Assembly: GCA_024364735.1 (NCBI GenBank) | Contig: JAGFNQ010010088.1 | Coordinates: 186,001-250,000 of the forward strand | DNA: 64,000 nucleotides | Direction: 5' to 3' | Origin: Boesenbergia rotunda | Taxonomy: Eukaryota > Streptophyta > Magnoliopsida > Zingiberales > Zingiberaceae | In this document: piece by piece, positions 23,101 through 35,100 of the stretch | Layout: each line of letters begins with the position of its first letter | Position numbering within the stretch: position 1 is the first letter of the stretch | Made by a program: the position numbers and the translations under genes | Notes under the pieces: model-generated | What the model was told of the DNA's origin: nothing | Database searches by the model: none | What the model saw: only the letters and a program-made list of their open reading frames with translations

Positions 23101-26100
23101 TTATTGATCTCATTGGAACCAGGTTGAGATACTGGTAGGAATTCATAACTATCTATTTGTTCAATAATTTCTTCACTTGAAGCATGGACTGGAGGAAGTT
23201 TTCTGACTATAACATTCTTTAGATTTTTTTTTATTTCACCTGAAAGGGTGGTCAACTGGTAAAAAATTATGATGATTATCAAACCAAAATACCTTCCCAC
23301 TACAAGGTAAAGAATATGCATCAAAATTGTCATGCAGTATGGGCATGCTAATTTACCAACTGTACTCCATCCAGACAACATTGATTATGTTGGAAAATCA
23401 CTGATCATCCATAATAATGCAGCATGCAATCAAAAATTGTTTTACTTGCAACATCGTAAATCACTGACCCTATATTCCATAATTCATTCAACTCGGTAAT
23501 CAAAGGTTGAAGAAAAATATCTATCTTATATTTAGGATTGGTTGAACCAGAAATTAGTACAGTAAGGAACATATATTCATCTTTCATGCACATCCACGGC
23601 GATAAATTGTGCGGTGTTAATATCACTGGCCAAGATGAATATTGTTGTCCCAACTGATCAAATGGTTGAAATCCATATGCAGAAAGTCCTAATCTGACAT
23701 TACGAGGTTCCATTGCAAAGAAAGAATATACAGTATCAAGATGTTTCCATGTTAGCGAATCACAAGGATGACAAATTATACCTCCTTCGTGCTCGTGCTC
23801 ATGATGCCACATCATGTGGCAAGCAGTAGCGACAGATGCATTTAAGCGTTGAAATCTAGCCATTAACGGAAAGTAATACATGACTTGCTATGCAATATTT
23901 TTCTTCTTCTTCCTTGGTATATGAGTACGATGCTTATAACGAGGGTGACCACAAATTTTGCATTCACTCAATTAGTTATCTTCATTCCTATAGATCATGT
24001 TGTTATGTATACAACAATCAATCTTCTCTGCGAGAAAATCTAAATGTCTAATCAATTTCTTTATATTGTAGAAGTTATTGGTTATTATGTTATCAGCAGA
24101 AGACAACTCTGACATTAATCGACATATTTCATCGTAACATCTTTCTGAAAAATAATGTTCTGCTTTCATATTTAACAACCTTGCAGTAGTTGATAAGCGA
24201 ATGACCAGAAGAAATATCTTCTCATACTTCTCTTTCACTGGATTTTAACGTTGCATATAATTGCTAATATTCAGGTGCAGATATTTCATCTATATTGGAA
24301 TAATCAGCTATATTCATCGCATCGTGAACCATTAATTACATTACAATATCATTAGTTGATGATTCAAGCAGCACAACAAATGTGTCAGATGATGAACCAA
24401 TAGAAGACCCAATTGGTACATATACATAAGGTTCTCCGTGATATTACTAGTTATGGTAATTTGACACAAAATCATTTTTACACATATATACTCTCACGGT
24501 ATCCTCAGCACGGTAGATTCTATTTTTACATTTTCTAAGATTACACAAATACTTTAACTCAATAATATTTATACATTCTGGATGACTCTTAGTAAAGTTC
24601 ATAAATTGTTCAAGTTTAGTAATAAAATCATCTCTGATAAATTCATTGTCTAATCAATTGTACATCTAAGTTTTATTTATATACATTATTTCCTAATAAG
24701 AATAAAATTTTAATTATAAATAAACTTTTACAAATTTAATTAAGTATTAAAAGTTAATTAAATCATATAAGTTATTAAATCTAGTAAGAGCATCATAAGC
24801 TTAATTGGTTCACATTATTTTATATTTTAGTGTATATTTCATGAGCATCAATAATCTATTTTCATGAGCATAATTCAAATCAAACAAATAACATTATGTT
24901 CTAATTTTACTAAAATACTAATAAAATTATTTTACACTATAAGGTAGTGATCCGGTTAGGTGGTTTTTTAGAGGAGGGTTGGAGGCCCGGTCGGGTTCGA
25001 TGGAGAATAACCCGGGTCGGGTGAGACCGCTCGGGGTCAGTTACCCGAGGTCTGCCACTCGGGGTCAGTCACTCGAAGTCGGCCACTCGGGGTCAGTCAC
25101 CCGAGGTCTGCCACTCGGGGTCAGTCACCCGAGGTCGGCCACTCGGGGTCAGTCACCCGAGGTCGGCCACTCGGGGTCAGTCACCCGAGGTCGGCCACTC
25201 GGGGTCAGTCACCCGAGGTCGTCTACTCGGGGTCAGTCACCCGAGGTCGGCCACTCGGGGTCAGTCACCCGAGGTCTGCCACTCGGGGTCAGTCACCCGA
25301 GGTCTGCCACTCAACTCGATTGTCTCTAGCCGAACGCCCCGAGTTAGCCCCACGCGTAGAGACTTATGACCCGGACTCACCCAGCCGACCCAGGGTGACA
25401 GACCCTGGGCGACCGAACCAGAGTGAGTGAAGGGTCGCAGCAGCAGTAAAGATCCTCCGAATCCCCCCAGTGTCAGAAGGGGATTTCTGACATAATCATG
25501 ACCTGACAGAGCCGCCAACATTAATTGAGGACTGAGGGGACAACCTGGACAGACTGGTAGACGGCTGTGTCAGCCTCATAAAGCTACCAGAGCTGCCGGT
25601 TGTGCAGTCTGACAACTGACTCATCCTTAATGAGATGGGACGTCTCTGACATGGCAGAGGGCTTTCCTTCCCCTATATAAACCCCATTTGAGCCTCAGAG
25701 AAAGGATCGCTGCCAATTTGCAACCACAACAATACTTTGTGAGCTCCATTTCGGTCCGAGCCGAGCGATTTGAGTCTCTACCCTCATCTAAGCCCGACCC
25801 CCCGAGTCATAGCAGACCGGGTCGTCTTGGTCAGACCGAGTCATCCGAGTTAGACCGGTCTTCGCTTGTCGACGGGATCAAATTTGGCGCCGTCTGTGGG
25901 AATCTGCCTGATCGAAAGACGAAGATGAGTGACTCCAACCGGAGGCCCGTGATGCTTTCACAAGAAGACTTGGATCTGCTAGTCGAAGCTAGAGCTAGAA
26001 AGTTAGCGGCTGAACAACAGGCAGCCGCTCGACTCACCCAGGAGGGTCCGACCGAGCCCCTCGCTCGTCCGGGCACCGAAGGAGGAGCTCGGCAAGGTGA

Positions 26101-29100
26101 TAGCCCCGTTTTCCACCCAGCACTGTTCAGGCCGGCCGAGGGAGCAGGACAGTCTGACCCCCATGAAGCTTCCTCTAATCATGCCCGAACCAGCAAAGGC
26201 AAGGCTCCACTCGTTCAAGTCCCGACTGAATTGACTGGATGCCCGTTCTCCAACCAAGTCCTGCAGGAACCGCTTCCCAAGCACTTCCGACCCTTCTCCA
26301 TCCCCGAGTACGGAGGGGTCACGGACCCTGAGGAGCATCTGAAAAAATTTGAGAACGCTGCATTGCTGCACCAGTACTCTGATGGCATTAAATGCTGGGC
26401 CTTTCTGACCACTCTAGCCGGACCAGCCCAGCGGTGGTTTGACAGGCTCCCCGAAGGGTCAATAAGAAATTTCACTGACTTCAAAAGAGTGTTCCTGCAA
26501 CACTTTGCAAGTAGCAAGAGGCATTACAAGACCAGCTTAAACCTGTTCAACATGAAGCAGGGTTCCAAGGAGTCTCTAAAAGCCTACATCAGAAGATTCA
26601 ACCAAGTTGCGTTAGATGTACCGACTGCCACGCCCGAGGTACTAGTGAGTGCCTTTGCTCAGGGCCTACAAGAAGGCGAGTTCTTTAGATCCTTGATCAG
26701 AAAGCCCCCAAAGGACTTCGAGAGCCTTCTGGGCAAAGCTAGTAAGTATGTTGATGTCGAGGAAGCGCAAGCTGCTAGGCGGCCGGAGGTTAGGCCCACA
26801 CCCAAAGCTCCTCAGCATCATCAGAGAAGCGTACTCCCCGGAGGACCCCTCAGGAGTCCTAGAGCCGCGGGTCATCGGCAAGGAACGGAAAGAGGAATAG
26901 TACAGCAAGTGGCCCAGGGTTGCTTTCCTTCCAGATGGCAACCCTACTGTTCCTTTCATAACAGCCATATCCATGACTTCCAGGATTGCTGGCAGGCTGG
27001 CAGGGGTCGGAGCCGTGCCGGTCGAGGGAGTACAGTAAGAGCTCATCAAGGAGGTGGTCGAGGTCGAGGAAGAGGATCGCCGAGCCAGTCCGAGTCCCCC
27101 GCCCGGCCGATCGCTCCAACAGCCAGACAGCTATTCCAGACCCCCAGTTCCCCCGGGCGAGGGAACGCTAGCGAAGAGCAGGCCAATCAACAGAATGCAG
27201 TACATGGATCCATCAACGTGATTTCTGGAGGCCCTACCTATGGAGATTCCAACAGGGCTCGGAAATCACAAGTTAGGCGACTTGATATCTACCAAGTGGG
27301 CTGCAGCTCCACCCAAGCTCAGGGGCCGCAGATCAGTTTCGGCCCTTCAAACTTACAAGGCATAGAAGTACCTCATGATGATGCCTTGGTCATCACAGCA
27401 ATCATAGCAAATTATCAAGTCCACAGGACCATCGTGGATACTGGAAGTTCCGTGAATATTTTATACTTAGAGGCATTTAAACAGCTCCAAATTGAAACTA
27501 CTGAGTTACAGCCCGTGGCCACACCATTGTTTGGGTTCACCGGCAATGAAGTTCAACCGCTGGGTCAAATCAAATTGGCCATATCACTCGGCGAGGAGCC
27601 TTTACGAAGGACCAGATGGTCTACTTTCCTGGTGGTAGATGCACCATCAGCTTACAACGCCATATTGGGTCGACCGACGCTTAATGAGTTCAGGGCGGTG
27701 ACGTCAACTTTCTACTTGAAAGTCAAGTTCCCTGTAGGTGACCGAGTTGGGGAAGCCAAAGGAGATCAGAAGGTCGCCCGCCGATGTTATGTTGATGATG
27801 TCCGAGTAGAAGTCGGCAAGGCTTGCCGAACTACCCCAGCCAGTTGTAACATGGTGCAATCCTCTCAGCCCTCCCCCGGGACGAGATGAAAGAAGAAAGA
27901 GAAGAAGTCCAATTATTGCCCGACCGAGAAGAGACCAGGGTGAGAATAGCTCCGGAGCTGCCGACCGACCTCCGGCAACAGCTGATAGAGTGTCTGACTC
28001 AGAATCAAGATGTGTTCGCTTGGTCTCAGCAAGATCTGAAAGGGGTCAGGCCCGAGATTATGGAGCACAAGCTGCATGTTTACCCTGACGCCCGACCCGT
28101 GAAGCAGAAGAAAAGAGATTTCAGCCCAGAGCAGAACAAGGTCATTAGGGCAGAGGTGGAAAGACTGCTGGAGGCTGGGCACATCCGCGAGGTCCAGTTC
28201 CCAGCCTGGTTGTCTAATGTGGTGTTGGTCTCCAAGCCAGGCGATAAGTGGAGAGTATGTATAGACTTTCGGGACCTCAACAAAGCTTGTCCCAAAGATC
28301 ACTACCCGCTCCCCCGAATAGATCAGATGGTGGACTCTACCGCGGGAAGTGAACTTATTTGCATGCCGGACGCTTATCAGGGATACCATCAAGTCCCATT
28401 GTTCCCAGAAGACCAAGAAAAGGTTAGTTTTGTCACGGCGGAGGGCACCTATTGCTACACTGTTATGCCCTTCGGCCTCAAGAATGTCGGAGCTACATAT
28501 CAGAGATTGATGAACAAGGTCTTTAAGGATCAGCTCGGGAGAAATGTTGAAGTATATGTGGACGACATCCTCATCAAGTCCCTCCGAGCTACCGACCTGA
28601 TAGCTGATGTCCGGGAAACCTGCTGCACCCTTCGAAGGTATGGCATTAAGCTCAACCCTGCAAAATGCTTGTTTGGGGCCAGGAGTGGAAAATTCTTAGG
28701 TTACATCTTAACCGAGCGAGGGATAGAAGCCAACCCAGGCAAGGTGGAAGCTTTGCTCAACATGCCGCCACCCAAGAACCTAAGAGAAGTGCAGCGTTTG
28801 ACCGGGAGGATCACAGCTCTGTCCCGATTCATCTCTCGGTCGGCTGACAGAAGCTTGCCATTCTTCAAGATCCTGCGAAAAGCCTCCAAGTTCCAATGGG
28901 ATGCTGAATGTGACCAGGCCTTTGAAGAATTGAAGACTTACTTGAGCAGTCTGCCAGTATTAGCTAAACCAGAGGAAGGGGAGCCATTGTATGTTTATTT
29001 AGCTGCTACTGAGGGAGCTGTGAGTGTTATGCTTGTAACCCAGAAGGAGACCGAGCAACAGCCGGTCTATTTCTTCGGGCACTCACTTAAGGAGGCTGAG

Positions 29101-32100
29101 TGTAGGTATACTACACTCGAGAAATTAGTTTATGTTCTTGTGTTGATGGCTCGGCGACTACGACCGTACTTCTTGGCTCATCCTATCCGGGTGCTGACCA
29201 ATAGCATACTCGGGAAGGTGTTGATCAACCCTGAGGTCTCCAGTCGGATGGTCAAATGGACGATTGAACTTAGTGAGTATGATATTCAGTACCAGCCCCG
29301 AACTGCAATCAAAGCTCAGGCCTTGGCCGATTTCTTGAGTGAGCTCCATGCAGAAGAGGAAGAAGGAATATGGAAGATCTATGTGGATGGGTCGGTCACC
29401 CGGGCAGGGAGTGGCGTGGGGGTCTTACTGTTGTCTCCCAAAGGAGACCCCCTTCATCTGGCGGTGCGCCTAGAGTACCCGACCACCAATAACCAAGCAG
29501 AGTATGAAGCTCTCTTGGCAGGCCTGCAAGCTGCCAAGCACGTTGGGGCCACTCGGGTCATCCTGTACTCAGACTCTCAGCTGGTGACTCGGCAGGTTGC
29601 AGGGCAGTTCGAGATAAATGATGAAAAACTGCAAGCTTATGTGGAAGCCTACAAGCAGTTGCAGGCAGAGTTTCGAGAAGCGCAGATCCTCCAGATCCCT
29701 CGAGGGGATAATGCCAAAGCGGATGAACTGGCTAGACTAGCCAGCTCGGTCCGTCCATGGGTCCTCCCCAGGCCTTCTCCTCAAGTCATGATGGTAGCTC
29801 AAGTTGAAAGAGAAACAGAGATGGAAATAGGCGGGGACTGGAGAACTCCATTCATTGCTTATCTGAAAGAAGGAACCCTCCCAGATCATCCAGAGCAGGC
29901 CAGGACACTGAAGATAAGGGCAGCCAGGTTCACTCTGATAGGAGACACTTTATATAAACGAGGTTTTGCTCAGCCATTACTCAGATGCTTGGGAGAGGAA
30001 GAGGCAGACTACGTGCTGCGAGAGATACACTTGGGGTCCTGCGGTAACCACTCGGGAGGTCGGTCTATGGCGAGAAAGGTCCTGTTAGCTGGTTATTTTT
30101 GGCCTACCTTACAAAGAGATGCTCAAAAGCTAGTCCTTTCCTGCCTTTCTTGTCAGAAGTATCAAAATTTATCACACCGACCGTCGAGATGCTGCGGGCG
30201 TCCACTGTATCTTGTCCCTTTGATCAGTGGGGCATGGATATAGTAGGACCCTTCCCCAGGGCAGCTGGTCAAAAGAAATTCTTATTGGTGGCAGTAGATT
30301 ATTTCTCCAAGTGGATCGAAGCTGAAGCTTTGACTCGGATCACCGAGCCAACAGTGAAGAAATTCCTCTGGCAAAACATTCTCTGCCGATATGGCATACC
30401 CCATAAACTGGTGTCAGACAATGGTCGGCAATTTCAAGGCCGGATGATCAGAGAGTGGTGCAGGGAATTCGGAATCAAACAGGCTTTCACTTCAGTGGCA
30501 TATCCCCAAAGCAACGGTCAGGCGGAGGTTGCTAACCGAGAAATTTTGAGAGGGCTCCGAGCCAAGCTGGATCAGGTTGGTGGGTCTTGGGTGGACGAGC
30601 TGCCCGGTGTTCTATGGGCTCTCCGGACCACCCCCAAGGAGGGGTCAGGATGCACTCCTTTCCAATTGGTGTACGGTAGTGAAGCTGTAGTCCCCATGGA
30701 GGTCGGTTGTGAGTCGGACAGAAGGCATCTGTACGGGGAAGATAATGCAGAGAAAAGAAGGGTAGAGCTAGACTGATTGAAGAGGTTCGGGCCAAGGCCA
30801 TAGTTCGCATGACTGCCTACCAACAAAGGATGCGACATCAGTATAACCAGAAGGTGATACCTCGAAGGTTCCAAGTGGGGGACAAGGTATGGAAGAGAAT
30901 CAAGCCAGTGGGGGAAGTGGGCAAGCTGGAGCCTCAATGGAGTGGCCCTTTCCTGGTGGTCAAGGCCTTGGGGTCGGGAGCTTACTACCTGCAAGATGCT
31001 CAAGGAAAGCAGCTGGGAAGGCCCTGGAGTGCAATACACTTGAGAATGTACCGTGAGGAGAGTTGAGTGAACCAGTCCTTGTACTTGTACTCAAAAAATA
31101 TATGCTAGAAGGACACAAAGCATACAAAAGAATAGTTTCGGCAAGTTATAAGTGGGCATGCTCCCACGCACCCACCGGACTCGGCGCCGATCGGGCGTGG
31201 CGTTCCACGGTCGGTCGGGCCCGGTCGGGCGTGGCGGTCCACGCTTGGCCCGGGTAAGTCGGACGGTGTCCAGACTCTTGCTAAGGCAAGTTATAAGTGG
31301 GATAGTTCCCACGCACCCACCGGACTCGGCGCCGACTGGGCGTGGCGTTCCACGTTCGGTCGGGCCCGGTCGGGCGTGGCGGTCCACGCTCGGCCCGGGT
31401 AAGTCGGACGGTGTCCAGACTCTTGCTAAGGCAAGTTATAAGTGGGATAGTTCCCACGCACCCACCGGACTCGGCGCCGACTGGGCGTGGCGTTCCACGT
31501 TCGGTCGGGCCCGGTCGGGCGTGGCGGTCCACGCTCCGACCCCGGGTAAGTCGACGGTGTCCAGACTCTTGTTAAGGCAAGTTATAAGTGGGCTAGTGCC
31601 CACGCACCCACCGGACTCGGCGCCGATCGGGCGTGGCGTTCCACGGTCGGTCGGGCCGGTCGGGCGTGGCGGTCCACGCTCGGCCCGGGTAAGTCGGACG
31701 GTGTCCAGACTCTTGCTAAGGCAATTATAAGTGGGTTANCCAAGCAGAGTATGAAGCTCTCTTGGCAGGCCTGCAAGCTGCCAAGCACGTTGGGGCCACT
31801 CGGGTCATCCTGTACTCAGACTCTCAGCTGGTGACTCGGCAGGTTGCAGGGCAGTTCGAGATAAATGATGAAAAACTGCAAGCTTATGTGGAAGCCTACA
31901 AGCAGTTGCAGGCAGAGTTTCGAGAAGCGCAGATCCTCCAGATCCCTCGAGGGATAATGCCAAAGCGGATGAACTGGCTAGACTAGCCAGCTCGGTCCGT
32001 CCATGGGTCCTCCCCAGGCCTTCTCCTCAAGTCATGATGGTAGCTCAAGTTGAAAGAGAAACAGAGATGGAAATAGGCGGGGACTGGAGAACTCCATTCA

Positions 32101-35100
32101 TTGCTTATCTGAAAGAAGGAACCCTCCCAGATCATCCAGAGCAGGCCAGGACACTGAAGATAAGGGCAGCCAGGTTCACTCTGATAGGAGACACTTTATA
32201 TAAACGAGGTTTTGCTCAGCCATTACTCAGATGCTTGGGAGAGGAAGAGGCAGACTACGTGCTGCGAGAGATACACTTGGGGTCCTGCGGTAACCACTCG
32301 GGAGGTCGGTCTATGGCGAGAAAGGTCCTGTTAGCTGGTTATTTTTGGCCTACCTTACAAAGAGATGCTCAAAAGCTAGTCCTTTCCTGCCTTTCTTGTC
32401 AGAAGTATCAAAATTTATCACACCGACCGGTCGAGATGCTGCGGGCGTCCACTGTATCTTGTCCCTTTGATCAGTGGGGCATGGATATAGTAGGACCCTT
32501 CCCCAGGGCAGCTGGTCAAAAGAAATTCTTATTGGTGGCAGTAGATTATTTCTCCAAGTGGATCGAAGCTGAAGCTTTGACTCGGATCACCGAGCCAACA
32601 GTGAAGAAATTCCTCTGGCAAAACATTCTCTGCCGATATGGCATACCCCATAAACTGGTGTCAGACAATGGTCGGCAATTTCAAGGCCGGATGATCAGAG
32701 AGTGGTGCAGGGAATTCGGAATCAAACAGGCTTTCACTTCAGTGGCATATCCCCAAAGCAACGGTCAGGCGGAGGTTGCTAACCGAGAAATTTTGAGAGG
32801 GCTCCGAGCCAAGCTGGATCAGGTTGGTGGGTCTTGGGTGGACGAGCTGCCCGGTGTTCTATGGGCTCTCCGGACCACCCCCAAGGAGGGGTCAGGATGC
32901 ACTCCTTTCCAATTGGTGTACGGTAGTGAAGCTGTAGTCCCCATGGAGGTCGGTTGTGAGTCGGACAGAAGGCATCTGTACGGGGAAGATAATGCAGAGA
33001 AAAGAAGGGTAGAGCTAGACTTGATTGAAGAGGTTCGGGCCAAGGCCATAGTTCGCATGACTGCCTACCAACAAAGGATGCGACATCAGTATAACCAGAA
33101 GGTGATACCTCGAAGGTTCCAAGTGGGGGACAAGGTATGGAAGAGAATCAAGCCAGTGGGGGAAGTGGGCAAGCTGGAGCCTCAATGGAGTGGCCCTTTC
33201 CTGGTGGTCAAGGCCTTTGGGTCGGGAGCTTACTACCTGCAAGATGCTCAAGGAAAGCAGCTGGGAAGGCCCTGGAGTGCAATACACTTGAGAATGTACC
33301 GTGAGGAGAGTTGAGTGAACCAATCCTTGTACTTGTACTCAAAAAATATATGCTAGAAGGACACAAAGCATACAAAAGAATAGTTTCGGTAAGTTATAAG
33401 TGGTCATGCTCCCACGCACCCACCGGACTCGGCGCCGATCGGGCGTGGCGTTCCACGGTCGGTCGGGCCCGGTCGGGCGTGGCAGTCCACGCTTGGCCCG
33501 GGTAAGTCGGACGGTGTCCAGACTCTTGCTAAGGCAAGTTATAAGTGGGATAGTTCCCACGCACCCACCGGACTCGGCGCCGACTGGGCGTGGCGTTCCA
33601 CGTTCGGTCGGGCACGGTCGGGCGTGGCGGTCCACGCTCGGCCCGGGTAAGTCGGACGGTGTCCAGACTCTTGCTAAGGCAAGTTATAAGTGGGATAGTT
33701 CCCACGCACCCACCGGACTCGGCGCCGACTGGGCGTGGCGTTCCACGTTCGGTCGGGCCCGGTCGGGCGTGGCGGTCCACGCTCGACCCGGGTAAGTCGA
33801 ACGGTGTCCAGACTCTTGTTAAGGCAAGTTATAAGTGGGCTAGTGCCCACGCACCCACCGGACTCGGCGCCGATCGGGCGTGGCGTTCCACGGTCGGTCG
33901 GGCCTGGTCGGGCGTGGCGGTCCACGCTCGGCCCGGGTAAGTCAGACGGTGTCCAGACTCTTGCTAAGGCAAGTTATAAGTGGGTTAGTGCCCACGCACC
34001 CACCGGACTCGGCGCCGACTGGGCGTGGCGTTCCACGTTCTGTCGGGCTCGGTCGGGCGTGGTGGTCCACGCTCGGTCAGGGTAAGTCGGACGGTGTCCA
34101 GACTCTTGCTAGAAACAAGTACGAAGCAGTATATTCCACGAGCCTCCATCGCCGAGTCCGGGTGCCGACCCGACCGAGCATCAATCGCCGAGTCTAGGTG
34201 CCGGCCCGACCGAGCATCCATCGACCAGTCGGGGTGCCGACCCGACCGAGCATCAATCGCCGAGTCCGGGTGCCGATCCGACCGAGCATCAATCGCCGAG
34301 TCTGGGTGCCGACCCGACCGAGCATCCATCGCCGAGTTCGGGTGCCGACCCGACCGAGCATCAATCGCCGAGTCCGGGTGCTGACTCGACCGAGCATCAA
34401 TTGCCGAGTTAGGGTCATGACCCGACCTAGCAACGCAGGTGGGTTATGACTTCAAGTGGATGGAGCGGCCGATAACGCGACTATCTCGAGCGCTGAACAT
34501 TTAGCAAGATTTTCTGATCGACTCGAAGGAATCGAACCCGAACGAACAATACTCAGTAAAAAATTTCATACGTCGTATATCAGCAAGGATGGTACACGAA
34601 TGAGAAAGCTGATGGCATGAAAAGTTAAAGCAAAACCATTAACCATCACAAAAATGGGACCTCGAGGGCCAAGCAAGACACGCGCAAAAGTTATAAGGCC
34701 TTAGAGCCCAAGCAGAACAAAATAAGTAAAGGAGGGGAGTTAGTCTAAGTAAATGGGGGAAAGGCGTCCTCAGGAATTGACGCCTCGATCCGTGTTGGCT
34801 TCACCGCATTGGGAGGGAGATCAGGAGGAAGGTGGTCGGCCTCAGTCAGTTGTTGAATGGCGCCCCGCACACCGTACAAGATCATACCGCCTGTGCGCTC
34901 TGCCACTTGGTCGAGGAAAAGATCTGATTGGATATAGGCCAGGCGGGCTGCTTCAATTCGAGCCGACTCGCCCGACCGATAGTCCTCAAGCTCCTTCTTT
35001 AGCCGGGCATTTTCCGAGTCCTTGCCTTGTAGGGCAGCGTCCCGCATCGCCAGTTGTTTCCTGGCATCCGTTAGTTGAGATTCCTGGGTCTTAGAGGTCT

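Larger units (their letters stand above)
24948..25880 (+). repeat. 5' LTR of the Tat-type element
   Basis: 933 bp, TGATCCGG to GGGATCA. Its first part is a VNTR of 28-bp units; a TATATAAA box follows at 25674. It is nearly identical to 37619-38523. Confidence 0.92.

Noticed and set aside
24979..25329. 116-aa ORF with repeated GHSGSVTRG-type text
   Set aside because: Translation of the 28-bp LTR repeats; repeated in the 3' LTR.
33391..34432. Regular repeats that could suggest a CRISPR-like array
   Set aside because: They are direct tandem repeats without unique spacers, in a plant retrotransposon.
31091..34449. Many 60-190 aa ORFs on both strands
   Set aside because: All are periodic translations of the 145-bp and 36-bp tandem repeats.
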